A stretch of DNA of 64,000 nucleotides from Laguncularia racemosa. Lineage: Eukaryota; Streptophyta; Magnoliopsida; Myrtales; Combretaceae. The notes under the pieces were generated by a model. The model ran no database searches. It worked only from the letters and a program-made list of their open reading frames with translations, and was not told the origin of the DNA. Shown piece by piece: positions 35,701-49,352 of the stretch. Positions within the stretch are counted from its first letter, which is position 1; the number at the start of each line of letters is the position of its first letter. The translations under genes and the position numbers were made by a program. The stretch spans positions 1,426,001-1,490,000 of the forward strand of contig JBBMOL010000099.1 of NCBI GenBank assembly GCA_037954665.1, read 5' to 3'.

Positions 35701-38700
35701 TGTCATAGTTTCCCCAGGAAGAATGTATAAAGACAATCCAGTTTTGTCATCATCAAGAATGACAAATTGGTTTTCATTTGGACCAATAAATGCAGCATCT
35801 TGGCCTAAAAAATCAAAATACGTATCACACAACCAGCCTTTTAATAAGCACAATGTCATGAAAAGTCAGCATAAATATGTAAGACATACCTTTGACAGTG
35901 CTTATCTTACTGTTAGCTGCCAGGGCATCAATATTTTCCCGGTAAAGAATGACTTCACTTGAAGCACCAACAAATTCATAACCTATAAGAAAGAGATGTT
36001 GCCTACTACTATAAACCATGTGCTTTGCATAAAATTCCATATTCCCACGAGACTGGAACCACAAAAATAAAAAATAAAAAAAAGAAAGGAAAATGGATCA
36101 GACAATGATGTGTGCTTCCCTGACTCAAATGGAATATACAATAACAGGAAATCAACTTTCTGGTACAGAAAATGTTAGACTCATCTATGCAGTACCGGTT
36201 GGTTGAACTTCTTATATATAGTATCTGCTCCAGAACAGAGATTATAAGCCATCAAGTTTAAGCCATCTAAGTAAAAAGCGCGGACAGGATAATGGAGAAC
36301 ACGGCTCTCCTTATTAAAGAAATTAAGCTCCAAGTGAAATGGCTGAAAATGAAAGGAACAGCATTAGATTGATCTTGAGGCCACAGACAGACAAAAGGTG
36401 CCAAATATTACCTGGCAAACAGGAATATCCTTGAGATGATGCCTAGCATCTAGAACAGTGATAAGAGGTAAGCGGGAAATTGGAGCACTCTTAGCATGAC
36501 CTTCCATAAAATGCTGCATACATCACAACGAATGTGTTAACTATCTATAGGTTTATATATAGATAAGATGGGCCAAATCTAACTGATACAGAAATGCAGT
36601 CAACTGAAAGATTCAATTGAGCTCTTACTACACATGGCTGGCAACATGAATAACTAGCACAATGACAGATGCGAATGCTTGAAGATAATAAACAAAACAC
36701 CAAATCAAGGTTAAGCGACCTCAATGCAGACACCATATAATAACATTCTCACAAGTTACAATCAACAAGAATACATTAAGACTCCATTCTCAAATTATTT
36801 TGATACTACGTGTCCAACAATTTCAATGCCAGACCAACAGAAGCATATAACAGACACCAGAAGAGCTTGATAAGTGAGTTGTGAACACTGTTGATGCTGA
36901 ATAGTCACAGCAAAATCAACTGATTTGAGAAAAAGAAAGTAAAATTATTGAAAATTTGTGTACTGGGAAAGACATACACTATAAAGAAATGCCTTCCTTG
37001 CAATGTCTGCAATCGTAAGGTGACTTTGGCTGCAAAAGAAAACTAAACATGTCATTGTCAGTGCTGAAAAAACATTTCATGAAGCACTCTCAATAACCTG
37101 ATCTTTCCAAAGGTAACATTTTATTATGCTTCCGCAGGGAAAGGGTGACCAAATAATTGTATTCTTTTTGTCATTAAGGCACAATAAACCAAAGCTTTAT
37201 TTGAAAGCCATCAAGGATGAGAGATGATCTTCATAGTCCAAGTCAGAACTCACCCTTTCAAAACATGCTCTTGCAATTGTGCTTGAAGTTGATGCTCGGC
37301 TAAGATTCCGGAAGAACCCAATGATGAGAGCTTCTCCTTCAAGACCGAAGCTGCACAAGTTCAAGCGACTCAATATATTTTGAGAGAAAGGTGGCAACTA
37401 CATCATATAACTTCAAGAAAAAGTGCATTTTTGGCCAGCAACCTTATAGCAAATTTTTATTTTACCTGGATTTCACAAAATATTCAGTCATTTCCTCAAA
37501 CTTTTTAAAATGAGTCAAGACAATAATTTCATTAGTGTCCTAATGTACACATGGCATTTCCAATTCAAATCCCCATCAAAAAACCTATTGAAACACACAA
37601 CATGGGATATATCCAGATCTTATAGACACCCAACCAGTTCAAATAAACCCCGCACCCAATATCAGACCCTTTGTTATCCAATCAGAACCAACGAAAATAA
37701 AACCTATGACCCAAATCTAAGCATAGCCATAAATGAAACCTTCTTCACCAAGAATCATATCCAATCCAAAGAATGTAGCTGTCAACATCACATCTTTTGT
37801 CTCGATCAAGTCTTTCAGTGACATGTTTCAGTCCTTTACCCCATGACTCTAAAAAAAGTGATATGCTATGCCTATTTTATTTTATTTCGAACTCATGTGG
37901 ATTTAAACTTCTGCACTCACACATATAATTTCTCATATAAATAATCCAAGGCTGTCCCAATATGCCTGTTGACATCAACACAAGCAATTTTCTCCTTTTA
38001 ACATTTTGTTTTTAGTACAGTACAGGAGCAACCTAGATTTACGATATAGGTCAAAACTGACAAACAAATGTACCTTTTCCCCTGCGACGTTATCCTTGCC
38101 TGAATTTCTAGCTCTCTCTTTCTATAATCATGTCATGCAGTAGCTTTTTTAACGAGTTTTTCCTTTGGGGCCAAATTTTTTGTTATCTCCATGATGTAGA
38201 TCATGTCTACTATCAGCCTAAATTACTCAAATCAAAATTAGTTTTCCACAAATATAGCCTTTTAATTCTTTTCTAATTTTAAGTATGAGAGGCATAATCT
38301 TCAATAACACATTCTCCTTCTAATGAAGATGAATTCTTATTACTGAGTCAATACGTTAACAATTGTTAGAGCTAATAAACTTCAAGAAACATAAGACACG
38401 AAACAATACTTCATAAAATGATGTGGACCAAGCTAGCTAAGATAAGTTGCCTTCAGAATCATACAGTGTCCTCAAAGACAGATAAACCAATTCAAAGGAC
38501 TCAAACCAGATTTTACTTTTGTCAAAAGAAGCTTTTTTAACCTGGAAAGAGAGTAAAATAGCATGACTAAATTTGAACAAAAAATATGCAGTCAGAATAA
38601 CAATGAGAGTGTGCTAATGATTGAAAATATTACCACCGCCTCAATGCATATACTGATGTTGGAAGCTATTTTCATGTTTACAGGACAGCACATATGTCAA

Positions 38701-41700
38701 GGTTACCTATTACTCAACATTTGAAAGACAAAAATGTAAATCCTGGATCCATATGTGTAGTTATCCACAGCATCCTAAATATGGTATTCTAGCATCATTT
38801 AACCCATTTAAGATTTCAATCGATGTTGCTGGTCACAGCTTCAGGAAAGACTAGAGTGATGCCTATTTTCTCTTTCAGATCATTGAGTGTCCAATTCTTG
38901 TACAAATTTCATAAATTAGCCTCCCTGATTTTATGAATTCCATATATTAGCCTAAATGATTTTGAGCACACAAGACAATTATGTTTAGATAACAGGTCTT
39001 GTCTCTTCTAAGTAGCTAATATTGAACATCATCATGTCTATAAAATGTTATAACCCAGTAAAAACTGATGTAGAGAACTCAAATTCAATCATAAAGATCA
39101 CCTGAAGATCCCCTGGCGCTTTGCAAGACTGCAAACAGTTGCTTCCTTCCTTCCCTTGTATATGCAGCTCTATTCTTCTGGTTGTCAGCACTGCCCATAT
39201 TCTGTCCAAGAAGAATCAGGTTTCATTCAGGAAAACAAAAAATAATAATAATAATAATGAAGTATGAAGATTATGGCACTTAACCACAAAAAGAAGAGAT
39301 GCTAAGTTCAGCTTTGGGTGGGCTTCAAAAGCTCTAATCCTTGGTAATGGATAGACAGTTTCTCCACCCTGCTGAGATAGAATGCGAGGAATATCAATTG
39401 ACTCGATGGCTGTATAGCAAAACATCAAAAAGTTAGTCATAAAAATTGGAGTGAACGCTAAAAGAAGAATAGGAGATGAGATCAAAGGCAAGCATGATAA
39501 AATTAAAGAGATGATGTCAAATTACTACCCGAATTTTACATGTTTTTCAATTTTACTCTTGAAGTTTGAAGTTACTAAACATCAATACCCAATTAAATTT
39601 TTACCCATCAAATTTGACAACTGAAGTTTGAAGTTGCCAAATGGCACACTCATTGAACTTTTACTTGTTAAATTTACTATCTATATCAACTTAAAAAGAT
39701 AAAATGGCAAATAATCATTGATAAAAAGAGTACAAGTGTAGGTAAGATAGTACACTAGACAAGAAAAAGTTTGATTGGATATATTATCTAGCAATTTCAA
39801 ACTTTAAGTGTAAAATTGAAAGAAAATTCAAAGTTCACTCAATTATTCAACATGTCTTTCCTTTACCTACAGAAGAAGACATTCAACAGAAATTAATATG
39901 GCAAAAGAAGCAAATAATAGACTCAATAAATGTGATAGTAATTGTCCCAGTTTTCCAGGTGAAAAACCAACTTCAATATTTTTCTCTTCTTTTCTCTTTG
40001 GTAAAGAATTAACTTCAGTGTAACTATGCAAGCAAGAGCATAGTTATGCAAGTGCAAAAGACCTCAGAGCTATTTTGGCTGCTTGGGATTTCTAATGATT
40101 AACTTTGCTGGTTACTAAGGGATACTGAAGTCATAAAACATGGATTCCACTGAAGTAGCTAAAGTAGGCAAGTGAAGACCACGGCTGCCTGCTTGCACAC
40201 ATGTAGATACCACAGCAGCCAGTTTATACACACTTTTATATGTGTAATAGAGATAGACATGATAGATTTCCATGCTTCTAATGCCATAAAAAATTTGTTG
40301 CATCTGGAAAAAGAGACAGAATAAGATCAACCCCCTAATTCAAGAATATTTGAGACAACCTACTTCTGACTGACCTAGACCTTTCGTTCCATAAACATTA
40401 GAAATTCCATCATGCTTCAGCTAGTGCTGGAAACAAGAAATCGACAGCACCTTCTTTCAGCATTCAATATAATGAAGCAACTCAAGAGACTGGCTATCTC
40501 AGTACAGCACAATGTGAGTACTCAAACTCCGACATTTTTGTTAATTGTCATATAAGGAAACTCTCACCAAAAGAAGTAACAGGAAAAGCAACAGCTGCTT
40601 TGTCAAAATAAGATTGGCTAACCTGCTGCATCAAAGAAACTTGCTACCACTGGAGGTTTGTTTGGATTATTCGTCACCCTTGGTTTCCAAACTTGAAGAT
40701 GGCCATCCCTTGAAAGTGTGACCAGCAACCGCAACATTGGCAGCCAAGATATTGACACAATTGGTTGAGAACCCACTTGTGTGCTGCAAATAATCTAAAA
40801 ATATGTAAGTATGGAGAACTAAGCTTGAACAAAGCATCCTACCAACAAAGCAGAGACCACCTTCCTGCACATACATGCTAGAGCATGGTCAGAAAGATAT
40901 GCATTGGCCACTACTCAAATAGCAGTATCTGTAATACATCTCCTACACATAAGGACACCCGTCTAGGACAAGAGACTATGAAATTGTAACATATCTCAAT
41001 ATGAAAAAAAAAATTCTTCTTTCGGTAATTCCCAATATAAAAAGTTGGGCATTCCATTTTTCATAGAATGAATTAACAAACTCAAATAGAGGTAAATGAA
41101 GATTATTTGGATAATGGGTGCAAATATGTAAGAATGACAAAAATTTCACAATAAATAGCGGTGGAATGTGCATACAATTAACTCGTCAAAGAAAAAGGAT
41201 AATCAACTATCATGAAGAAATTTTGGTGAAAAGCTACATTTGTGATCAGTAACATCATCATTTCTAAACAAAAGAACAATTTGAATTGATCTATATCACA
41301 TGGACTTCTTCTAGCAGTTGAGGCAATGTAGTTTAAAAGCTCCAATCAAATAAGCATTTAATGGCTTAAGGCAATCTCCCTTTTCTGTCCACATAAACTT
41401 CTGAAATTGACACATTTGGTATCCATGGCCTCAAAGATGATAGTGACAACCTGATGGGCTTGTGAATGCAAGAATATTGCTAACATTATGTACTTTTCTT
41501 TCTCTAAGAGTAATATTATGTGCTTATGAAACAGTAAATGAGGAAGAAAAGAAGAACCCCATGTACTCCATTTAGGTTAAAGTTTTTTTGGGTCTAAGTA
41601 TTGACAGTAAAAGCTTATCAAAAGGAATAAGGATGTCATTAATCAATCACCAATTGGTAATAAAGTTCTCAAATATTAAAGAGAAGAATTCAGGATAAAG

Positions 41701-44700
41701 CCTAAAAAAATGGCAAAGCTACAAGATTGAAAGAGGAGAAACATGACATAAGAGTGGCAAATTATAATCTCTATGTACAATTAAGCACCTAATAAAAGTA
41801 TTCGTTGCCTTCCAAATGTTTTGCTCATGGCATTAAAATAACTGAAAAGTCGGACCACTTTGTCTTTTGCTGTTTAACCAAATTTAGGTATTTCATGGGC
41901 ACAATCCCTCATGAAAAGATAATTGGGATTTCCACCAATGTCAGCAAGTAAGGTGCAAACATGCCATTATATTTACCAGGAAAAAAAAATGTTTCATTAA
42001 TGTTTTTTTTAGGTAATTATAAGTGTTTCATACTTGCAATTACACATCCAGAATATTTACTACTCATTCTCTAAAATTCTCAACTGAAACTCAATCTCCC
42101 TCAACCTTGTCAGGGAAATATATATAGATCATGGGCGCAATCCCTCATGAAAAGATAATTGGGATTTCCACCAATGTCAGCAAGTAAGGTGCAAACATGC
42201 CATTATATTTACCAGGAAAAAAAAATGTTTCATTAATGTTGTTTTTTAGGTAATTATAAGTGTTTCATACTTGCAATTACACATCCAGAATATTTACTAC
42301 TCATTCTCTAAAATTCTCAACTGAAACTCAATCTCCCTCAACCTTGTCAGAGAAATATATATAGATCATGGGCACAATCCCTCATGAAAAGATAATTGGG
42401 ATTTCCACCAATGTCAGCAAGTAAGGTGCAAACATGCCATTATATTTACCAGGAAAAAAATGTTTCATTAATGTTTTTTTTTAGGTAATTATAAGTGTTT
42501 CATACTTGCAATTACACATCCAGAATATTTACTACTCATTCTCTAAAATTCTCAACTGAAACTCAATCTCCCTCAACCTTGTCAGAGAAATAAATATAGA
42601 TGTCAAAAATGTCTCCTAGTACAAAATTAAAGAACTTACATTCCCAGCATAATGGGTCTTTCAGTAGATAAATCCCATGCCAATAGTGTACCCCTTCTGT
42701 CACCAACAAAAATCCATTCAAGCGTTGGATGAAAAGCAAAAGCGCTAGTACCTAGAAGCTTGATAGTATTATCAACTGCAAGAAGCAAGGAACAATATCA
42801 TGTGAATAGGACAGATCAGTGTGTTAAACAGTATATTCAGTGTCTAAGACATCTCACGCTGTAATGTGTAAAGAACAGCATAGGAATGAATGTTGTAAGC
42901 TCGGATCAAACCATCCGCATAGGCTACATACTGAAAAGACCATAGCCAAAGGTATTAGAACAAAAAAAAAAAGCTATTAAGACCACAGAAACCTCACCAA
43001 GCGAAAATGTGTAATGCGGTTACCAAAACTGGAAGTCGAGGATGACAAGCAAGATTCACAATAGGCTTCTTCAAATCTGCTTTTATTTTTGTCGGCGCTT
43101 TGCCTCCTTCAACAGTGCCAACGACTTCAAGCATGTCCCAAGCAAAAAATTGTCTGATCAGTAGAGCTTGTAATTTTTCTAATTCTATTAGGTTCAAACA
43201 TATTAATGGTATATCTGACATTTCATCCAAAAATACTTACTTAAGGTATCGTCCTCTTGATTTTCTATATTGAGGTAAATGCACTCATTCCAAATTTAAA
43301 TAACAACTACCTCAGTAAACCATTATCGCCATTTAAAATGCAGCGGCTACCAGATAAATCTGTATCAGTTATATATATAGCTTATATTTTTGGAGTTAAA
43401 AAATTTCCATGCAATATTATGATTTATAGCAGTACTAATAGCCTCAAACCCCCTGGTTCATTTATTTATTAGCCCTGACATCTCAGCACCACAGGTCATC
43501 AAAATCCAAAGAGCAGTCAAAAGGCAAAGATTCTAGATGAACCTGTGCATGACTATTACAAGGAGCCTTACAGGTAAACTTACCTGTTACACTCATCCTT
43601 CGATGAAAACCAAAGAAGACAACTGGCTGGAGAGGTGTCAAAGCTAGATGAACTTCTGTTTCAGATGAAATGGGTTCCATTTTTTTTTCAGGTGAATGCA
43701 ACACACAAGTCTGCTCAGAGTCAAAATCGCACGATCGTATTGTACAATCCTGAAAAATGAAGCATGTGAATAAAACATGAAAACCCTCCCTTCTAAATTG
43801 CAATGCAATAAACCAAGGCAAGCAAATTTGTTTAGATATCTAATCACAAGATCAGGCCCTAAGAGCAGAGATAAGTGACATCATGAGAAACCCATAATAA
43901 CAAACTACCTCAAAAGGTGATGACGAAAAGCAGAGGAGTAAAGAACTAGCAACTCAAAATTAAGAAACTTAACAATCTTTACCACTAAAATCAGCAAAAG
44001 AAAGAGAGAACAAGTTATAAGTGATTAACAAAAATTCAGCATCTGCTTGGTACGAATTTCATGTAACATAGTGATGACTCAATACAAAGGTTATCATGTG
44101 AGATTGACTACACCAATCCTTACACCGAGTACATTTTTTCCAAGCTCCATCTTTATTATCGCTTCCATGCAATTTTTAGTAAATACAACTCCAACATGTA
44201 ATGCCAACAGAATATCTATAAAGCCTGCAGAGGTTCTATCCTCAGTGTGACTCATTTAACCACTTCTCATCCCATGTTTTTTTTAAATGCCAATTCTATT
44301 TCTTTCCCAAAGTTCTCCAAATATTCTTGCAAAGAGGTACTCTTACAAACCAACGTTCATGATCTTGAAACATCAATTAGTATGTGGACATGTTCATCTG
44401 ATAACAAGAAATAAACTTGAAGGTACTGAACTTATGAAATTGGGTAATATGAAGAACTTTAAAGTAGAAAGTGACTTAATATCAAGGTGAGGCACAAGGA
44501 ATCTATAAAATTTTATAGAATGAGAAACTTCTGCAGGAATCAAAGTTGCCTCAAAATTAGACCTTCTACGTTGTATTGCTCCAACAGAAATGCCATTAAT
44601 ATCACTCAAGGTGGGCATGGGGATGCATTATTGAGGTAAATAATAGCATTTATATAGTTTTTACGGTACCATCTATTACATATCAGTGCAAGTTGGAATC

Positions 44701-45972
44701 AGACATCTGCATTCATCCCATTAATTTTTCCCTCTACTCTTCCTTTCATTGTTTATTTACCTATACCTAAATCCAAGCAATACAGCCAAAAATAATTTCT
44801 AAAAACCATTTGACATACGGCCACAAGACACTTATCAACTCCTATAAGCATTGATCATTGTAGAGTATCCAATCAAATCTACAGTATTTCTCCAATCACA
44901 GATCACCCAGAATCCAGCACCTAACAATTCCTTCTAAAAATTTACATAGGAAATTGCACTGAGAACATAGCAGCAAATTATCAGCATTTTTCCAAATATA
45001 AATGTCATAAGGGACATCCTTATCAAGAAATAAATAAATAAACACCCAACCTGGAGGATAGCAATCACTGTATGGCCACTTGTTGGACTGTATGACATCC
45101 GAACAACAGGCGAACCAATATCAATTGATGCTATTTTGCTTCCCGTATGTGCATCAAATTCTGTACACATTAAGATTAATGAAAGTTATGCTCACAGTAG
45201 ATTAACATCTTCCATATTATAAATCCAACAAAAGGCATCTCCAACCTAATAAAAGAAGTGCAAAAACAACACATAAGGCAGGCTCTTGCTTGAATCTTAT
45301 CCATTAATCTTTCACAGCGAAATATACTAACAGTTTTAATTATTCAAATATAGCAACCATCCAACCGATGAGACAATGTCAGTCCATACCACAAATCACT
45401 GAGTCGAACAGGATCTGGTTTGAAGTGCCGTATGAGAAGCAAAAGCTAAAACTCACAATTATGAACCAAATATATCTCTATGATGACTTTAATTATTTGA
45501 CATACTTCTAAAGCAAAATGAAACCCGAACATGACCAATCAGCGAGAATCCCCCCACTCACAAACAAGCGATCAACATGGTCTAGCCTATATCAAATCTA
45601 ACAGAAACATTAAATCAGAGCATCATGACTAGTAAATAACCTAACTCACAACTTCACTTCAATAATTCACTGTAACTAACAAATGAAATTCTTTCCAACG
45701 CCGAAACGAACTTCACCTTCGCGAATTCCTTTGATGGTACCAATTTAACTAACAAACTACCACTAGAAAACTAATCCAATTCCCGCATCCAAACGAAAAA
45801 TCCATACAGAGAACCACAGATGTCAAAATGCAGTCATACCGACGATGTAATTTCCAACGGCGGCAGCAACAATAGCTTGATGGGGATGAAAAGCCACCGC
45901 ATGAGGTTGCAATGGCTTCTGACCTCTTCCTACATGTCTAAGATCCAGATGCTGCACCGTTGCCCACTCCAT
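26783..45972 (-). CDS. TWD40-2: TPLATE-complex subunit TWD40-2
   Basis: Encodes the plant homologue of Arabidopsis At5g24710, a subunit of the TPLATE adaptor complex acting in clathrin-mediated endocytosis at the plasma membrane. I assign 24 coding exons (minus strand, high to low): 45,972-45,840; 45,160-45,051; 43,749-43,584; 43,124-43,024; 42,930-42,858; 42,775-42,640; 40,783-40,623; 39,409-39,285; 39,201-39,102; 37,350-37,254; 37,029-36,978; 36,513-36,412; 36,342-36,196; 36,052-35,890; 35,804-35,571; 35,492-35,338; 31,822-31,694; 31,327-31,210; 31,126-30,931; 30,846-30,735; 30,644-30,490; 29,587-28,159; 27,651-27,457; 27,259-26,783. The sum is 4,866 nt, 1,621 residues, all phases consistent. 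It starts MEWATVQHLDLRHVGRG. WD40-type beta-propeller sequence fills the N-terminal half, then an alpha-solenoid (CIKYGQFDSAKDTFEV on), a disordered Pro/Gln-rich part with a repeated IGLPDGGVPPQ motif, and a C-terminal helical region ending in paired CxxC motifs (C1581, C1584, C1596, C1599). All junctions are GT-AG except the one after residue 728. Confidence 0.95.
29588..30489 (-). repeat. TWD40-2 intron 21 with 90-bp tandem duplication
   Basis: The intron holds two head-to-tail copies of a 90-bp unit, about 29,968-30,057 and 30,058-30,147, each containing GCATGGAAAAGCTCTACTCA and GAGCAATTTATTAACATCA. They differ at only a few bases, so the duplication is recent. An (AT)n microsatellite lies at about 29,873-29,889. 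Confidence 0.85.
31328..31693 (-). other. Apparent U12-type intron 17 of TWD40-2
   Basis: Read on the minus strand, the intron starts ATATCCTTTT directly after codons for Gly-Met-Pro-Ser, a perfect minor-spliceosome 5' splice site. Near its end is ATCTTAACT, close to the U12 branch-site consensus TTCCTTAAC, about 11 nt before the frame-preserving junction CCTTCA/TATAG. The resulting protein, GMPSYRSLLWVG, agrees with the family. The 3' end is CA rather than AC or AG. Because CCTTCA occurs at both junctions, the exact cut cannot be fixed from sequence alone. A (GA)n microsatellite lies within it at about 31,653-31,679. Confidence 0.6.
33250..34180 (-). pseudogene. LINE fragment (zf-RVT region) in TWD40-2 intron 16
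   Basis: Within the 3.5-kb intron 16 (31,823-35,337), same strand as the gene. With stops and frame shifts the minus strand reads SWTLGNILQSRPLALQLLKW, KIGNGNTVSFWF, WHLREPLMDRLGERI, NVWRWINGSLGVIKP, VWNKTSAPRHAFILCCTAHK, LYTMDELIEWGLI and YYSWKERNAEQ. This matches the C-terminal part of plant L1 LINE ORF2: (V/I)GNGxxxxFWxDxW, then the zf-RVT domain (W.....P.H.F..W....LxTxDxL...G), then W.ERN. No reverse transcriptase core remains in the intron. Confidence 0.8.
35029..35050. repeat. (CA)n microsatellite in TWD40-2 intron 16
   Basis: A perfect run of CA dinucleotides of about 20 bases, inside intron 16 close to exon 16. Confidence 0.9.
41894..42603. repeat. 237-bp tandem repeat, three copies, TWD40-2 intron 6
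   Basis: Three nearly identical copies start with CATGGGCrCAATCCCTCATG at 41,894, 42,130 and 42,367 (period 236-237). Each includes GCAAGTAAGGTGCAAACATG and ends with CTCAACCTTGTCAGrGAAAT. Differences are limited to single bases and A/T-run length. The array ends about 37 bp from the exon 6 boundary at 42,640. Confidence 0.95.
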
Positions 45973-46240
45973 CCTACCCTAAGCCCTAACTGTGTCTTCG
46001 TAATCTCGAATTCAGATCCGTAACTGAGTTATAGACATAATATTGTTGTGAAACGAAAGGGGGTCAATGAGAGAAGTAACGATTTGATTGAATGAGAAGT
46101 TAGATGATTGCTTGTGATGAACGATGGAATGGAAGAAAGATCAGATGAGATCAGAAGAGAGAGAGCAGGAAATTGGGAGCTGAGAAGAGCGGAAGAAGAA
46201 GAAGAAAATCAAATGGAGAACCGGAAAACCTTTTAGGAAA
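45973..46240 (-). promoter_or_regulatory. TWD40-2 5' leader and promoter-proximal region
   Basis: Immediately upstream of the ATG at 45,972 lies a purine/pyrimidine-biased leader. On the plus strand 46,085-46,210 is rich in GAAGA/GAGAGAGAG (CT-rich on the coding strand), typical of plant 5' leaders of housekeeping genes. No clear TATA box was chosen and the transcription start is unknown. Confidence 0.45.
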
Positions 46241-49200
46241 ACATTTTCTTCTGGCAAACATAATATTTATATTATTATCGATAATCCATCAACAATAATA
46301 AGGCGGAGAAAAGAAAATAAAAATTAATATTTTTTAAATACTCCCATAAATATATTAAATAAAAAATAATCCAAGAGTCAACTTACAAGTGCTGTTCAAC
46401 TTGATTTGAAGTCAATATTTAAAATTTTTATTTTATTTTTATATTAAAATTAAAATTAATATTTAAAATATCAATTTTATGGTTATATTAAAATTGATAT
46501 TTATAGTATTTTTTTTAATTAATATATTTAAGAAATTATTTTTAAAAATATTAATATTTATTTCTTTTACATAACTATAATTTCATATTTTTCAAAAAAT
46601 GTAAATGCCAAAAATTTTAATGTATTATATATATCTTCTTTTATTTATATTTTCCATCTTGTGTCCGTCTTATCAAATCTTGTTTTTTTATTTATTTGTG
46701 ATGCATATCAATTTTAAATTTATTTATAATAATTAAATTAACAAAATGATAATATCAAATATATTTATTTACATAATCTAATGAAAAATAATCTTAATTA
46801 TATTTAATGACATAATATAATAAAAATATATAAAAATAATAATTAAAATTAAGAAAAATACTGAAAAATTTTATATATACCTTAACCATCTTGAGCAAGT
46901 AGCCGAAGGTTAATCAAAAGCTAATATAAGCTTAAAATAAACTAAAAATTTAATATATTTAATAAAAATCATATTTTTATAAAGATTTGAAAACATCGAG
47001 AATTCAAATAAAAGAAAAAAAAAAGCTTATAATTTGAATTAAAAAATAGATAAATGTTGACTCGTTAAGGACTAAAAATATAGTTTTCCTGTTAATTAGC
47101 CATGGCAACATCTTAAATGGAAATTGTCTTATTTGAAAAGTGCAGTTATTGCAAATTTTTTTTTCTATAGTCATACAAATCCACTCACTTTATTTTGCTC
47201 TCATTATGTTAATATACTGGTTTACCGGGGTGCCTTTTGGTGCACTTGTCTAGAGTTTTTTGGAACTCATGTTAAGTGAAGAGCACTCTTTCTGAAGCCT
47301 GAATATGTAAAGCTATGACAGTTATCAACACTAAATTCAATACAAATTTGGTTCTGTGGAGATGGGGAATGCAAAGACACAGTGGTTGAAACTTGAAAAT
47401 GGTGCATGCACAGAAGAGTAGGGGGAGGGTATGTATTATCCGGCAGGACCAAGAAGATTAAGTCCAGTTATGCCCGGTTTTATGGTGTAAGATCCTGGGA
47501 TGGAGGTGACAATATCATGGTTGATATCCAATGTGAAGATATTGGCTGGCTGGTTAGGGTTTCCCAGATAGCATTTTTCTATATTTCATACTGTTCTACA
47601 CTACAAGTCCTTGTTGAGCTTAACAGGGATCCTTCAAAATATTAATTGACAAAACCGATTCTAAATTACCGTAAAAATTATTTAGAAAATAGCCTTTTGC
47701 AATTCAAATGTCCTCCCTTGGTGACACGTGCTTGTCCCGGGATCAGCAAGGCGCTTCCTCCAAGGACAGAGACAGATGATAACAGAGCTGAATGCAAGCC
47801 GTTTTTCAGTATAAAGGAGTATTTGGCATCATTTATTGTTTGTAAATGGATAGAACTAAATAGAGTAGTAAGACCACAGCTAATAAATATGAAAATAATA
47901 ATAATAATAAATATAATTAATTTAGGATAATAAGGATAGAAGATTTTCATTATAAAAAATTCAGTATGTACAAAGAGAAAACAATATTAATATTCTCCAT
48001 TGTAAATATTAACTATCCACTTCCTAAATATACCTTACTTATGGGTTCTCACTTCTCGTAATAATAGTTGTTTATTTAATTTGCACATATCTAACTATTT
48101 GTTTTAGTTTTCTAGTTGATTATCTTTTACTCTATTTTAACACTGATTACACATACGTAGGGTATACATGTGGTTAAAAATTCTTATTTCTTTTTACTAA
48201 AAGCTTGTATTTAATTTTTATTTCTTTAGGTGGGAACTGTAATTATGTAATTTTATGTTTCGTCATGTCTTTTATGTGTTGGTGTGCGTGTTTATGTAAT
48301 TTTCCTTTTGCTGTTATTTAGAACCCTTCTTAATTATTGTTAGTAGAGAAATTGTCATTTAGAAGTCTGTGTTGGTGTTATCTATAACTTACATGTGCAT
48401 ATGTATGTATATTCGTAAGTGTGTCTCTGTATTAATTTGTTTATTTTAGGTCATTCATTATTAGAGTATTTATAGTATCCTGCCTTACATGAACTTTATT
48501 AATTCTATTCTTACATTCTAGTTATCCATCATATGTTATTTCAAATTAATTTATTTAATTAAACCTTACAATTTTTGGACAATTCAATTTCATTGCATAG
48601 AGTGAGTTAGATGTTATTTTTAGAGAGAGAGATTTGCAAATTGAGAAAGAAGAAGAAAGCTGCGTGTTATGTATGGGCCCAATAAATTGTGCCTTCAAGA
48701 CACAAATTTTAAGCTACATTAATGAAATCGTTACTTCAATTCCCAATTTCATGCAAGTTAAATTATACTTGGGATTAGTTTTTGTAATGTCACGTTTTAA
48801 GGAAATTTTTTAGAAAAGCCGCAAATTATTCCTTTTCCTTTCTTCTTCTTGCCTACTCCTATTCTTATTTGGTCTAAAAGGTAACTATAGAGTTTTTTTT
48901 AGAGGTTTTAGAGAAAGTGTGTTATGAATGTTAGTCAAGAAGAAAAAGAATCTTAGTAGGGTAGGCTTATACTTCCACTTACAAGTTTTTATTAATATGT
49001 AGCCCCATGTGGTTCACTTTGTTTTGATTTTTCTAGGTATATTAAAAAAAAGAACTCCATGATATATGGTTTCTTATAGATATGAGAGTATTTTAGGACA
49101 AATCCTATGTGAATGGAGGAGATAAGTGTAGTAGTAATTATGTAAAACATTATTATCATCATTTCTCTAAAAACATAAATAATATTACCATCAATGCACC

Positions 49201-49352
49201 ACCATTACCCAATCCGCCATAATGTTTACTACCACCATAACCATCAAACCTTTACCACTATCAACATCATGGTGATAGTGATGGTCTTACAATGGTGTTG
49301 GTGATGATGATGATAGTTTAATAACCATGATGTTGGTCCTAGTAGGGATAGA
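46241..49352. other. Intergenic, no gene seen
   Basis: Very AT-rich from 46,240 to 46,980, including the block at about 46,715-47,092 shared with 18.4-18.7 kb. A 79-codon ORF at 47,406-47,645 (containing SSYARFYGVRSWDGGDN) is not recognised and has no flanking coding support. From 49,190 to about 49,267 the plus strand is rich in CCA/CAT triplets, then switches to TGG/TGA-rich DNA up to the hAT element. Confidence 0.5.

Noticed and set aside
41894..42603. CRISPR-like array
   Set aside because: Units are contiguous 237-bp tandem copies without unique spacers, in a plant intron.
47406..47645. 79-codon ORF containing SSYARFYGVRSWDGGDN
   Set aside because: Not recognised as any family, no flanking exons and no other support; may be a captured scrap, so not called as a gene.
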